Counted from the stretch's first letter, positions 16,583 through 25,614 are shown. The stretch: 64,000 bases of DNA from Umezawaea sp049997955 (GCA_049997955.1 JAEBDY010000010.1:186001-250000), one strand, 5' to 3'. Notes: a model not told the origin generated them from the letters alone. Program-made: numbers and translations.

Positions 16583-17766
16583 CGGTCCGCTCCCCGGTAC
16601 CAGGCCTCCACCGCGGGCAGAGGCAGCGGCGGCAGCCTGCCCTGCGACATGGCGGACACCGTCTCGGCCACCGAGGGCAGCCGGACCACGCCGTCCAGGA
16701 TCGGCGCCAGCTGCTCGCACGCGGTGGCCAGCGCGTCCGGCACCTGCTTGGGCGTGCCGAGCCTGATCAGCTTGCACGCCATCAGCACCGGCGGGTACGT
16801 CAGCTCGTTGAGGTTGGCCCGCACGGCGATCGAGCCGGACGCCTCGTCGTAGGCGTTCAGCAGCCCGGACGCCGCGTTCGGCGCGATGTCGAGCACCTCG
16901 GCCAGCGCGCCCCGCTGGTCGACGAGCGCCTTCGTGACGCCGGTGAGCCTGCCGACGTTCGACTGGAGCAGCTCCCGGTTCTGCTCGACGAAGCCGTGGA
17001 CCTCGGTCAGCGCGAGGGCCAGTGAGGCCAGCGCGGCCCCGACCTGCTCGCTGTCGGCCGCCAGGAACGTCGACACGGCGGCGAGCTCGCCGCTGAACTC
17101 GCGGACCTGGCCGTCGCTCTCGGCCAGCGCGCCGGTGAAGTCGCGCAGGTTGTCGACGGTGGCGAACAGGTCGCCCTTGGACTTCTCCAGCGCGGACGCC
17201 GCGTCGCCGAGCCGCTTGACCGTGTCGTTGATGTTGCGCCCGTTCCCGTCCAGGTTCGCCGCGGCCACGTCGAGCAGGTCGGACACCGCGCCGTTCGCGT
17301 TGGCGCCGTTGGGGCCCAACGCCGTCGACAGGTCGTTGAGGCTGCGGTACAGGGAGTCCAGCTCGACCGGGGTGGCCGTGCGCTCCCTCGGGATCCCCGC
17401 GCCCGGCGCCAGTTCCGCGCCGTCGCGGTAGGCGGGCGTCAGCTGCACGTACCGGTCGCTGACCAGGCTCGGCGCCACGACGACGGCGCGCACCTCCGCG
17501 GGGATCCGGACGTCCCGGTCCACCAGGATGTCCACGTCCACCTGGCCGCCGCGGGGCCGGACGTCGGTGATCAGCCCGACCTGCACGCCGAGCACCCGCA
17601 CCGCGGACCCTGTGTGGACGCCGATCGCCTTGTCGAACACGGCGGTGATCATGGTGCCCGTCGAGCCGATCCGGACCCACCACAGCGCGCCGGCGGCGAG
17701 CAGGGCGAAGACGCAGCCGAGTGCGAGCCACCGGGCGAGGTCGCGACCCGCTTTCGTCGTCGTCAC
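16579..17766 (-). CDS. mceD: MceD-family lipid-import protein
   Basis: A 395-residue Mce subunit. One N-terminal helix (WLALGCVFALLAAGALWWV) precedes the MlaD domain with VFDKAIGVHTGSAVRVLGVQVGLI and LVSDRYVQLTP. The long helical region that follows should form part of the lipid tunnel in the hexamer. I chose the GTG at 17766, which gives a GTGA overlap with mceC; sequence upstream in this frame is not homologous. Confidence 0.9.
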   Translation of the reverse strand: MTTTKAGRDLARWLALGCVFALLAAGALWWVRIGSTGTMITAVFDKAIGVHTGSAVRVLGVQVGLITDVRPRGGQVDVDILVDRDVRIPAEVRAVVVAPSLVSDRYVQLTPAYRDGAELAPGAGIPRERTATPVELDSLYRSLNDLSTALGPNGANANGAVSDLLDVAAANLDGNGRNINDTVKRLGDAASALEKSKGDLFATVDNLRDFTGALAESDGQVREFSGELAAVSTFLAADSEQVGAALASLALALTEVHGFVEQNRELLQSNVGRLTGVTKALVDQRGALAEVLDIAPNAASGLLNAYDEASGSIAVRANLNELTYPPVLMACKLIRLGTPKQVPDALATACEQLAPILDGVVRLPSVAETVSAMSQGRLPPLPLPAVEAWYRGADR

Positions 17767-18779
17767 CGGACACCGCCGGTCAGCGGGGGCAGGCAGCCCT
17801 CCGGGTTGACCTGCACCGGATCCGTGGTGATCGGTGGCGGGAGGAGACCGCACAGGTAGCCCTCGAACCAGCGGCCGTTGCCGACGGTGTTGCCGAAGAC
17901 CCGCACGAACGGCGCCATCGACGCCAGCGCGGCGCTGAGGTTGTCCTGGTTGCGCTGCAGGATGGTGGTCACCCGGTCCAGCTGCTCCAGCGTCGGCTTG
18001 AGCTGGGCGGTGTTGTCCGCGACCAGGCCGCGCAGCTCGTCGGCGAGCGTGCGGGTGCCGGACAGCAGCGCGCTGATCGCCTCCCGGCGCAGTCGCAGCT
18101 CGCCGAGCAGCAGGGTGCCGTCGGAGATCAGCCTGCGCAGCTCGCCGTCCCGGTCGGCCAGGGTCCCGCTGATCCGGCTCGCGTTCGAGGCCAGGTCCGC
18201 CAGCTGCTCGTCGCGCGAGGAGATGGTCTTCGACAGGCTGGACAGGCCGTCGAGCGCGCCCCGCAGGTGCGGCGGGGTGTCCTCGAACGCCTCGGCGACG
18301 ACCTCGAAGCTCCTGGCGAGCTGCCCGGTGTCGATCCGGTCGACCGTCTCCGAAAGCCTGCCCACCGCCTCGGAGACGTCGAACGGCGCGAGGGTCCGGT
18401 CGCGCGGGATGGTCACGTCGGGGTCGAGCGGAGCGCCGCCCGCCGGGGCGAGGTCGAGGTACTTCTCCCCCAGCAGCGTCTTGATCCCGATGGACGCCGA
18501 GGTGCGGTCCCCGAGCCAGGTGTCGTGCACCCGGAAGACGACGTCGACCTGGTCGCCCGCCAACTCCACCCCGGTCACCTTGCCGACCTTCACCCCGGCG
18601 ACCCGGACCTCGTCGCCGGAGGCCAGTCCTGCCGACTCGCTGAAGTAGGCCCGGTAGGTCACGCCCCCGCCGATCAGCGGCAGGTCGTCGACGTTGAACG
18701 CGACGACCGAGCCGAGCAGGAGGACCGCCAGCGTCACCACGCCGACGCCCGCCTGGTCGCGTTCTCGCAGTGGCTTCAC
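17763..18779 (-). CDS. mceC: MceC-family lipid-import protein
   Basis: A 338-residue Mce subunit with a single N-terminal helix (VGVVTLAVLLLGSVVAF) and an MlaD domain: YRAYFSESAGLASGDEVRVAGVKVGKV then LLGEKYLDLAP. It ends with the Mce C-terminal region NTVGNGRWFEGYLCGLLPP, which matches the W(F)xxYxC pattern of MceB/MceC proteins. The GTG start at 18779 overlaps the mceB stop by 4 bases. Confidence 0.9.
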   Translation of the reverse strand: MKPLRERDQAGVGVVTLAVLLLGSVVAFNVDDLPLIGGGVTYRAYFSESAGLASGDEVRVAGVKVGKVTGVELAGDQVDVVFRVHDTWLGDRTSASIGIKTLLGEKYLDLAPAGGAPLDPDVTIPRDRTLAPFDVSEAVGRLSETVDRIDTGQLARSFEVVAEAFEDTPPHLRGALDGLSSLSKTISSRDEQLADLASNASRISGTLADRDGELRRLISDGTLLLGELRLRREAISALLSGTRTLADELRGLVADNTAQLKPTLEQLDRVTTILQRNQDNLSAALASMAPFVRVFGNTVGNGRWFEGYLCGLLPPPITTDPVQVNPEGCLPPLTGGVR

Positions 18780-19810
18780 GGGCCGCACCTCGCAGGCATG
18801 CTCGTCGTGGGCAGGGGGGCGATGGGCACCTCGACGGCCAGCGAGGAGATCCCGACCGTCCCGGACATCCGGCACAGGAAGAAGTTGAACCAGCTGCCGT
18901 AGCTCGCGGTCCTGGTGAACGCCTGGAGGTTGCCCGGCAGACCGATCAGCAGCTCGTCGAGCACCTGCCCGCTGTCGCCGAGGTTGGCCGACAGCAGGCC
19001 CAGCGCCGCGATGTCGTCCTTGAGCGGTGGCCGCACGTCGGCGACCAGTCCGGCGGTGGCGCCGGTCAGGTCGCCCAGCGCACCGATCGCGTCGCCGATC
19101 GGCCCGCGCTGCTCGGCGAGACCCGTCGCGAGCTGCTGCACCTGGACGATGAGCCCGGACAGCTCGGGGCCGCGCTCGTTCACGGTGCCCAGCACGGAGT
19201 TCAGGTTGTCGATCACCTGCCCGATCACCGCGTCCTTGTCGGCGAGCGCGGTGGTGACGGACGCGGTGTGCGCGAGCAGGCTGTCGATCGTGCCGCCCTC
19301 TCCTTGCAGCACCTGGATGATCTCGTAGGACAGCGTGTTCACCTCGTCCGGGTCCAGCGCCGCGAACAGCGGCTTGAACCCGTTGAACAGCACCGTGAGG
19401 TTCAGCGCGGGCCTCGTGCGCTCCACCGGGATCCGGCCGTCCGGCGGCAGGGTGGCGCCGACCTCGCCGACGCCCACGTCCAGCGCCACGTAGCGCTGGC
19501 CGATCAGGTTCCGGTACCTGATCACCGCCGAGGCGCTCGCGGGCAGCACCCGCTCCTCGGCCACCTCGAAGCCGACGTCCGCGAACGTGCGGTCCGCCAC
19601 CTCGATCGACGTGACCCGCCCGACGCGGACCCCGGACATCCGCACGTCGTCGCCGACGTTCAGGCCGACGACGTCGGTGAACCTGGCCGTGTAGGACGAG
19701 GTGCCGCCGCCGGTGAAGTTCGCGATGGTCGCGCCGAGGATCCAGGTGAGCGTGGTCGTGACGGCGGCGAAGACCACCATCTTCACGAGCGCGGGCCGGA
19801 ATCCCCTCAC
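18776..19810 (-). CDS. mceB: MceB-family lipid-import protein
   Basis: A 344-residue Mce subunit. The N-terminal helix (MVVFAAVTTTLTWILGATIANF) is followed by YTARFTDVVGLNVGDDVRMSGVRVGRV and LIGQRYVALDVG, then a helical tunnel region, and the family C-terminal motif ASYGSWFNFFLC. The start overlaps the mceA stop (ATGA). It is the second of the six Mce proteins expected in an actinobacterial mce operon. Confidence 0.9.
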   Translation of the reverse strand: MRGFRPALVKMVVFAAVTTTLTWILGATIANFTGGGTSSYTARFTDVVGLNVGDDVRMSGVRVGRVTSIEVADRTFADVGFEVAEERVLPASASAVIRYRNLIGQRYVALDVGVGEVGATLPPDGRIPVERTRPALNLTVLFNGFKPLFAALDPDEVNTLSYEIIQVLQGEGGTIDSLLAHTASVTTALADKDAVIGQVIDNLNSVLGTVNERGPELSGLIVQVQQLATGLAEQRGPIGDAIGALGDLTGATAGLVADVRPPLKDDIAALGLLSANLGDSGQVLDELLIGLPGNLQAFTRTASYGSWFNFFLCRMSGTVGISSLAVEVPIAPLPTTSMPARCGP

Positions 19811-21075
19811 CGCAACGACACCTCCGCCCCTCGGTAGAGCGGCCCGACCAGCAGGGCGCTCCAGCCCGGCACCTCGTCGGGCATCACGCCGACCTGGGGC
19901 GCCAGCAGCAGGGCGACCAGCCTCTGCTCCTCCGGCGAGTTCGCCAGGGCGGCGGACGGGACGGCGGACGGTTTCGTGGAACCGTCGAGCACGGGACCGC
20001 CGGGCGGGTACTGCGGGAACCTGCCCGGCGGCTCGACCGGGTCGTAGCAGCGCGGGCCGCGCTTGTCGTCGTAGCGCGGGGTGTCGACGCCGGGCAGGTA
20101 CTTGCCGCGGCTGGTGGTGATCTCCAGGGTGAACTTGGCGACGTTCGGGTGCTCGGTGCCCTTGCCGAAGGTGAAGTCGGCCCGGTCGATCGAGTCGGCG
20201 AGCTGCTTGAGCACGCAGGGGTATTCGGGCGCGTACCTGGCGAGCAGTTCGAGGGTCGGCCGGGCGGTCGCGCTGAGGTTGATCAGGTTGTTCCTGTTGA
20301 CGCGCAGGAAGTTCGCCAGGTCGATCGAGGTCGTGGTGAGGGCGCCGTACAGCTCCAGCAGGCTCGCCCGCTGCTCGACGAGGGTCCGGCTGGTGGTGGT
20401 CAGGTCGGACAGCGCCCGCAGCAGGTCCGGGGCTGCCTCGGTGTAGTCGTCCGCCACCTCGGCCAGCGCGACGATGTCCGCGTTGAGGTCCGGGATGGAC
20501 TCGTTGAGGGCCGCCACGTACCGGTCGAGCCGCACGACCGTGTCGCCGAGCCGCGCGCCGCGTCCTTCCAGGGCCTGGGACATCGCGCCCAGCGCCGAGG
20601 CCAGCTTCTGCGGCTGCACCGCCTGAAGCAGCGGCATCAGGTCGGTCAGCACCTCGTCGACCTCGATGGCGGTGCTGCTGCGGTCCTGGCCGATCACGTC
20701 GCCCGCGGCGAGCCTGGCGGCGGAAGGCCGTTCGGGGATCTGCAACGCCACGTACCGCTCGCCGAACAGCGTCTTCGGCAGCAGGCGGGCGGAGACGTTC
20801 TCCGGGATCAGGTCCACCTTGTCCGGCCGCAGCGCGAGGTCGAGCACGGCGCCGCCGCCGGTCGCCCGCACGGACCGCACCTCGCCGACGACGACCCCGC
20901 GGATCTTGACGTCGGCTCCCCGCTGGAGCTGGCTGCCGACGCTGGTCGCCTCCAGCCGAACGGGCACGACCGACGTGAACACCTTGCGGTACACGCCGAT
21001 CGACCCGGCGACGAACAGCGCGGCGACGAGCAGGAACGCCACCCCCAGCGCCTGGTACCTCAGCCTGGTGCTCAC
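19807..21075 (-). CDS. mceA: MceA-family lipid-import protein
   Basis: A 422-residue Mce subunit and the first after the two permeases. The N-terminal helix (ALGVAFLLVAALFVAGSIGVY) precedes the MlaD domain with VRLEATSVGSQLQRGADVKIRGVVVGEV and LFGERYVALQIP. The C-terminal third has a Pro-rich segment. The start is GTG 21075, overlapping the yrbEB stop by 4 bases. Which compound is carried cannot be told from the subunit; the upstream KstR-like operator suggests a sterol. Confidence 0.9.
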   Translation of the reverse strand: MSTRLRYQALGVAFLLVAALFVAGSIGVYRKVFTSVVPVRLEATSVGSQLQRGADVKIRGVVVGEVRSVRATGGGAVLDLALRPDKVDLIPENVSARLLPKTLFGERYVALQIPERPSAARLAAGDVIGQDRSSTAIEVDEVLTDLMPLLQAVQPQKLASALGAMSQALEGRGARLGDTVVRLDRYVAALNESIPDLNADIVALAEVADDYTEAAPDLLRALSDLTTTSRTLVEQRASLLELYGALTTTSIDLANFLRVNRNNLINLSATARPTLELLARYAPEYPCVLKQLADSIDRADFTFGKGTEHPNVAKFTLEITTSRGKYLPGVDTPRYDDKRGPRCYDPVEPPGRFPQYPPGGPVLDGSTKPSAVPSAALANSPEEQRLVALLLAPQVGVMPDEVPGWSALLVGPLYRGAEVSLR

Positions 21076-21896
21076 CCGGCTATCCGCACCGTCGTGGTGG
21101 CGCCCCAGATCGCCAGGCTGAGGAAGAAGTCCAGCACCATCTGCAGCACCAGCGCCGCGCGCACGGCCCGGCCGACCGCGATGCCGACGCCCGCCGGTCC
21201 GCCGGTGGCGTGGTAGCCGTAGTAGCAGTGCGCGAGGATCACCACCGTGGCGAACACCACGACCTTGAGGAACGACCACAGCACGTCCTGCGGTGACAGG
21301 AAGAGCGTGAAGTAGTGGTCGTAGGTGCCCGCGGACTGCCCGTAGAACAGCACGGTCACCTGTCTGGACGCGAGGTAGGAGCAGAGCAGGCCGACCACGT
21401 ACAGCGGGATCACCGCGCCGAGCCCGGCGATCACCCGCGTGGTCACCAGGAACGGCACGCTGGGCACGCCCATCACCTCCAGCGCGTCGATCTCCTCGGA
21501 GATCCGCATCGCGCCGAGCTGGGCGGTGAACCCGCACCCGACGGTCGCCGACAGCGCGAGGCCCGCCGCCAGCGGCGCCACCTCCCTGGTGTTGAAGTAG
21601 GCGGAGATGAACCCGGTGAGCGCCGCCGTGCCCATCTGGTTGAGCGCCGCGTAACCCTGCAGGCCCACGATCATCCCGGTGAACAGGGTCATGCCGATCA
21701 TCACGCCGAGCGTGCCGCCGATGATCGCGAGCGCCCCGCTGCCGAAGGTCACCTCGGCCAGCAGGCGCAGCGTCTCCCTGGAGTAGCGGGCCAGGGTCGC
21801 GGGCATCCACGCGATCACCCGGCCGTAGAAGACGAGCTGGTGGCCGAGGCGCTCCAGCGCGTCGAAGGGCTTGGAGGGCAACCGGACCAGGGCCAT
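21072..21896 (-). CDS. yrbEB: YrbEB/MlaE-family permease
   Basis: A 274-residue MlaE-type permease, the second of the pair that forms the inner-membrane channel of an Mce importer. The family region ALSATVGCGFTAQLGAMRISEEIDALEVMGV contains the conserved EEIDALEVMG motif. Five or six membrane segments are visible. It starts at ATG 21896, sharing one base with the stop of yrbEA, so translation is coupled. Confidence 0.92.
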   Translation of the reverse strand: MALVRLPSKPFDALERLGHQLVFYGRVIAWMPATLARYSRETLRLLAEVTFGSGALAIIGGTLGVMIGMTLFTGMIVGLQGYAALNQMGTAALTGFISAYFNTREVAPLAAGLALSATVGCGFTAQLGAMRISEEIDALEVMGVPSVPFLVTTRVIAGLGAVIPLYVVGLLCSYLASRQVTVLFYGQSAGTYDHYFTLFLSPQDVLWSFLKVVVFATVVILAHCYYGYHATGGPAGVGIAVGRAVRAALVLQMVLDFFLSLAIWGATTTVRIAG

Positions 21897-22687
21897 CACA
21901 TCCCCTTCGCCGGGACGACGCTCAGGTAGATCGCGGTCAGCACGACGTTGATCAGGAACAGCAGCAGGAACGTGATGACGACGGCCTGGTTGACCGCGTC
22001 GCCGACCCCCTTGGGCCCCGCGGGCGGGTTCAGACCCCGGTAGGCCGCGACGACGCCCGCGACGAACCCGTAGAGCAGCGCCTTGAACTCGCTGATCCAC
22101 AGGTCGGGCAGCTGGGCCAGCGCGTTGAAGCTGGCCAGGTACGCGCCGGGGGTGCCGCCCTGCATGACGACGTTGAAGAAGTAGCCGCCGAGCACGCCGA
22201 CGACGCTGACGACTCCGTTGAGCAGCACCGCGACCACCATCGCGCCCAGCACCCTCGGCACGACCAGGCGCTGCGTCGCGGACACCCCCATGACCTCCAG
22301 CGCGTCGATCTCGTCGCGGATCTTGCGCGCGCCGATGTCCGCGCACATCGCCGAGCCGCCCGCGCCCGCGACGAGCAGCGCCGTGATCAGCGGGCTGGCC
22401 TGCTGGATGATCGCCAGCGCGCTCGCCGCGCCGGTGAACGACTGCGCGCCGATCTGCTTGGTCAGCGCGCCGAGTTGCAGCGCGATGACCGCGCCGAACG
22501 GGATGGCGACCAGCGCGGTCGGCAGGATCGTGACACTGGCGAAGAACCAGGCCTGGGTCACGGCCTCCTTGAACTGGAACGGTCTGCGGGGGATCATCCG
22601 CAGGACGTCCCAGGCGAGCGTGGACATCCGGCCGACCTGGCGGAACGCGGCCGCGCCGAAGTAGCTGTACTGGATGTCGCCGCTCAT
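21896..22687 (-). CDS. yrbEA: YrbEA/MlaE-family permease, first gene of mce operon
   Basis: A 263-residue MlaE-type permease. GAGGSAMCADIGARKIRDEIDALEVMGV is the conserved family core. The ATG at 22687 follows a GGGGAGG site. This gene opens an eight-gene Mce import operon plus two accessory genes, all joined by 1-4 base overlaps. No MceG/Mkl ATPase gene is in the operon, which is usual for many actinobacteria where one ATPase gene elsewhere serves several mce operons. Confidence 0.92.
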   Translation of the reverse strand: MSGDIQYSYFGAAAFRQVGRMSTLAWDVLRMIPRRPFQFKEAVTQAWFFASVTILPTALVAIPFGAVIALQLGALTKQIGAQSFTGAASALAIIQQASPLITALLVAGAGGSAMCADIGARKIRDEIDALEVMGVSATQRLVVPRVLGAMVVAVLLNGVVSVVGVLGGYFFNVVMQGGTPGAYLASFNALAQLPDLWISEFKALLYGFVAGVVAAYRGLNPPAGPKGVGDAVNQAVVITFLLLFLINVVLTAIYLSVVPAKGM

Positions 22688-22790
22688 CACGCCTCCCCCG
22701 GTTCGCCTCAGGCTCAGCTCCGTGCGCGCGTCGCCGTGCCGGTGCCGCTCGGCGTCGAGCGAGCGGGCGGGGGCGCCACGTGGCACAGAC

Positions 22791-22804
22791 TAGAATCTGT
22801 TCTC
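22791..22804. promoter_or_regulatory. degenerate KstR-like half site upstream of yrbEA
   Basis: TAGAATCTGTTCTC matches the KstR-type pattern TNNAACNNGTTNNA at all but two fixed positions. It lies 104 bases upstream of the yrbEA start. It is weaker than the site at 22912 and could be a second, low-affinity site or chance. Confidence 0.4.
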
Positions 22805-22824
22805 GTTCACCTCAAGGGCCAACC

Positions 22825-22841
22825 GCGTGACCTGATCACGC
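22825..22841. promoter_or_regulatory. inverted repeat in mce promoter region
   Basis: GCGTGA and TCACGC flank a 5-base CCTGA centre. The GTGA/TCAC halves recall CRP sites, but the spacing is 5 rather than 6, so I do not assign a factor. It lies between the two KstR-like sites in a 240-base non-coding stretch upstream of the mce operon. Confidence 0.4.
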
Positions 22842-22911
22842 CCGCAGTTCGTTTCTTGCAGAACAGGACTGACCCTTACGATCAACCCTTTGACGGTCAG
22901 CCTCAGTGAAT

Positions 22912-22925
22912 TAGAACCCGTTCTA
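22912..22925. promoter_or_regulatory. KstR-like operator
   Basis: TAGAACCCGTTCTA is a perfect 14-bp dyad and an exact match to TNNAACNNGTTNNA, the published mycobacterial KstR binding pattern. KstR is the TetR repressor of sterol catabolism and controls mce4 in mycobacteria. Here the site lies about 225 bases upstream of the mce operon and just before a decayed amidohydrolase on the other strand. Assignment to KstR is by motif only. Confidence 0.6.
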
Positions 22926-22995
22926 GCATGTCGCCCAACTCCTCCTTCGAGGGCTATCCGCCTGCGGAAAGGCGGTCGAGCCACTCGCCGAGGAG

Positions 22996-23649
22996 GTGCG
23001 GCTCCCCGCTGCTCAACGTCGTCTGGTCGGGCAGCGCGGCGCGCAGGGCCCGAGCCGCGCCCGCCGGGCCCGAGTCCCGCACGGCGGACTCCTCGTCGGT
23101 GACGGCGACGACCCCGTCGCACGACGGCTGCGGGACGTCGGCGACCAGCGGTTGGCCGAGATGGACGACCAGGGTGTCGACGTCGCGGTGCTGTCCCTGG
23201 CCTCGCCGGGCGGGCAGAACCTCCCGGCGGCCGACGCCGTGAGCGTGGCGCGCGACGCGCTCGCCGAGATCGTCGCGGGCAACCGGACCGGTTCCAGGCG
23301 CTCGCCGCCATCCCGACCCCGGCGCCGGAGGCCGCCGTGGAGGAGTTGGAGCGGGCGGTTCACGCGACTCGGCTTCCGCGGCGCGATGCTGTACGGGCGC
23401 ACCGGGGACAAACTGGCCGACGCGCCCGAGTTCGACGACCTCTACGCGGCCGCCGCGCGACTCCGCGTGCCCCTGCACTTCCCCCCGCAGACCCCGATGC
23501 AGTCGGTCCTGGACGCGTACTACTCGGGACTCGGCGCCGCCGGACTGGGCTGGTACCACGACCTGGGCGGCCAGTACCTGAGGATGATCCTCTCCGGCGT
23601 GTTCGACCGGCACCCCGACCTTCAGGTGATGGTGGCGCGGAACTGGTAG
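22996..23649 (+). pseudogene. amidohydrolase-2 family gene, frameshifted and truncated
   Basis: Pieces of a metal-dependent amidohydrolase (ACMSD/gamma-resorcylate decarboxylase type) are spread over different frames. RLAEMDDQGVDVAVLSL and the following segment run to about 23283; one base appears lost near 23284, after which FQALAAIPTPAPEAAVEELERAV is in another frame; a further shift near 23357 returns to GFRGAMLYGRTGDK, then LHFPPQTP and IFSGVFDRHPDLQVMVARNW-like sequence, ending in a stop. The normal C-terminal third with its metal ligand is missing, and the N-terminal HxH is not visible. Its end overlaps the convergent GntR gene by 28 bases. Confidence 0.7.
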
Positions 23650-24398
23650 CGGTCGCCCCGGTACGCCTGGTCGGTGAGCTCCAACGGGTACCCGTGCTGG
23701 CTGTAGGTGAACTGGCGCGCCATCAGGACGGGAACGGAGGTGCCTTCGAGTTCGAGTGCGCGTCGCTCCTCGCGGTTGGGGGGACGCGCCTCGACCGCGT
23801 ACTCGGCCCGCCGCGGGATCTGCGGCGGGTCGGCGGTCAACAACGTGGCGTACAGCGACGCGTGGGTGAAGTCGGTGTCGGCGAGCGCCGGGCACAGGGC
23901 CAGCGGCAGCCGGTTGTGCTCGAGCACGACGACCATGCCGTTGGCCGAGCGCAGCCTCCGCATCTCGAAGAGGTCTTCGCCGGGGGTGATCCGCAGCCGC
24001 TGGGCCTCCCTCGCGGTGCAGGGGCGGACGCGCGACAGCAGCATCCTGGTGGTGGTCGGGATGCGGTGCTTGCGGGCGTGGTCGGCGAAGCCCTCGACGT
24101 GGGTGGTGGAGGTCGCGATGGTCACCTCACCGGCGATGAACCAGCCGCGCGACGGTGCGGCCTGCACCGCTCCGTGCTGGGCGAGCAGCGCCAGAGCGGA
24201 GCGCAGCGTGACCCGCGAGACGTGGTAGCGGTCGCCGAGGATCCGTTCGGACGGGAGGCGGTCGCCGACGCGGGCACCGCTGACGCGCAGGTCTTCCCAC
24301 AACCACCGGGCCACCCGCTCGTACAGGGGGACCGAATCCGGGTCGAGCGCTCCGCGCGGGAGCTCCAGGGGCGGTAGCCCTCGTTGCGCTCCGGGCAT
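23622..24398 (-). CDS. GntR-family regulator, HutC/UTRA type
   Basis: A 258-residue regulator. Residues about 20-90 form a GntR winged helix (LPSERILGDRYHVSRVTLRSALALL), and residues about 115-250 a UTRA ligand domain with FEMRRLRSANG and VVLEHNRLP. HutC/UTRA proteins such as DasR and NagR bind phosphosugars. It is divergent from a SIS isomerase, sugar kinase and permease, so it probably represses them and senses a sugar phosphate. The start codon lies inside a direct repeat that may be its own binding site. Confidence 0.88.
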   Translation of the reverse strand: MPGAQRGLPPLELPRGALDPDSVPLYERVARWLWEDLRVSGARVGDRLPSERILGDRYHVSRVTLRSALALLAQHGAVQAAPSRGWFIAGEVTIATSTTHVEGFADHARKHRIPTTTRMLLSRVRPCTAREAQRLRITPGEDLFEMRRLRSANGMVVVLEHNRLPLALCPALADTDFTHASLYATLLTADPPQIPRRAEYAVEARPPNREERRALELEGTSVPVLMARQFTYSQHGYPLELTDQAYRGDRYQFRATIT

Positions 24399-24416
24399 AC
24401 CAGTACGATACCAGTA
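24397..24416. promoter_or_regulatory. direct repeat ATACCAGTA x2 at the GntR start
   Basis: ATACCAGTA occurs at 24397-24405 and again at 24408-24416, an 11-base period that places both copies on one face of the helix. The first copy overlaps the gntR start codon. It lies in the 64-base gap between the divergent gntR and isomerase genes, so it is a good candidate for autoregulation and control of the operon. Confidence 0.55.
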
Positions 24417-24462
24417 GCATTCTCATTGCAGACCGGTGTGCGTCTACCTACCGTCTCGCGGC

Positions 24463-25614
24463 ATGCCGGAACCCCGCGCCGCCCACCCTTCTCCTCCTGG
24501 TCACGCCGACGCCGCCGCCCTGTGGACCGCGCGGGAAATCGCCCAGCAGCCCCGTGTCTGGCGTGAGCTCGCCGATTCCCTGGAGTCCCAGCGGCAGCGG
24601 GTCGAGGAGTTCCTCGCGCCGCTGCTGGCCCGCGAAGACCTGCGGATCGTGCTCGCCGGTGCGGGCACTTCGGCGTTCGCGGGGCAGATCGTCGCTCCCG
24701 GACTGACCCGCGCGCTGCGCCGCCGGGTGGACGCGGTGGCCACCACCGACCTGGTGGGCAACCCCCGCGACCACCTCGCCGAGGACGTGCCGACACTGCT
24801 GGTCTCCTTCGCGCGCTCCGGGGACAGCCCCGAGTCGCCGGCCGCAGTGCGGCTCGCCGACGAACTGGTGTCGGACTGCTCGCACCTGGTGCTGACGTGC
24901 AACCCGGACGGCGCGCTCTACCGGACCCTGAACGGGGGGAAGGGGCGCAGCCTGGCGCTGGTGATGCCCTCCGGCACCAACGACCGGGGCTTCGCGATGA
25001 CCTCCAGCGTCACCTGCATGGTGCTGGCCGCCCTGACCGTCCTCGGCGGGTTCCGCGACGTCGCCCGACTGGCGGACGCGGCCGCCGCCGCGTTGCCGGA
25101 ACTGGGGAAGCGGGCCCGCGCGCTGGTCGAAGTGCCCGCGGACCGGTTCGTCTACCTCGGGAGCGGACCGCTGGCCGGCGTCGCCCGCGAGTCCGCGCTC
25201 AAGCTCATCGAGCTGACCGCGGGCCGGGTGGTGAGCTACTCCGACTCCTCACTGGGATTCCGGCACGGGCCCAAATCGGTGCTCACCGGCACCACGCTCG
25301 TCGTCGTCTACCTGTCGAACGACCCCTACACGCGCCGCTACGACCTGGACATCGTCCGCGAACTCCGCCGGACCCTGCCCGCCGAGCGCGTGGTCTCCGT
25401 CGGCTGCCTCGACGACGCCGACGAGGAGAGCTGGTCGTTCCCGGCGCTGGGCCACCTGCCCGACGCGGCGGTGGCGCCGGTGCTCCTGCTGGTCGCGCAG
25501 CACATCGCGCTCGCGCGGTCGCTCTCGCTGGGCCTCGACCCCGACAACCCGTTCCCGGCCAACGAGGTCAACCGCGTCGTGAGGGGGGTGACCATCCATG
25601 AACTCGACCGGTGA
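24463..25614 (+). CDS. SIS-domain sugar isomerase/deaminase (AgaS-like)
   Basis: A 383-residue protein with two SIS (sugar isomerase) domains: IVLAGAGTSAFAGQIV near residue 55 and FVYLGSGPLAGVARESALKLIEL near 225; the second is followed by SLGFRHGPKSVL, a substrate-binding block of AgaS and GlmS-type enzymes. AgaS-like proteins deaminate or isomerise hexosamine-6-phosphates or ketohexose phosphates. I used the ATG at 24463; a GTG at 24436 is also possible and neither has a strong ribosome site. It is followed by a sugar kinase (overlap 17 bases) and a DMT permease. Confidence 0.85.
   Translation: MPEPRAAHPSPPGHADAAALWTAREIAQQPRVWRELADSLESQRQRVEEFLAPLLAREDLRIVLAGAGTSAFAGQIVAPGLTRALRRRVDAVATTDLVGNPRDHLAEDVPTLLVSFARSGDSPESPAAVRLADELVSDCSHLVLTCNPDGALYRTLNGGKGRSLALVMPSGTNDRGFAMTSSVTCMVLAALTVLGGFRDVARLADAAAAALPELGKRARALVEVPADRFVYLGSGPLAGVARESALKLIELTAGRVVSYSDSSLGFRHGPKSVLTGTTLVVVYLSNDPYTRRYDLDIVRELRRTLPAERVVSVGCLDDADEESWSFPALGHLPDAAVAPVLLLVAQHIALARSLSLGLDPDNPFPANEVNRVVRGVTIHELDR

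Noticed and set aside
22825..22841. CRP-like site in the mce promoter region
   Set aside because: GTGA and TCAC are spaced by 5 instead of 6, so it is reported only as an inverted repeat.
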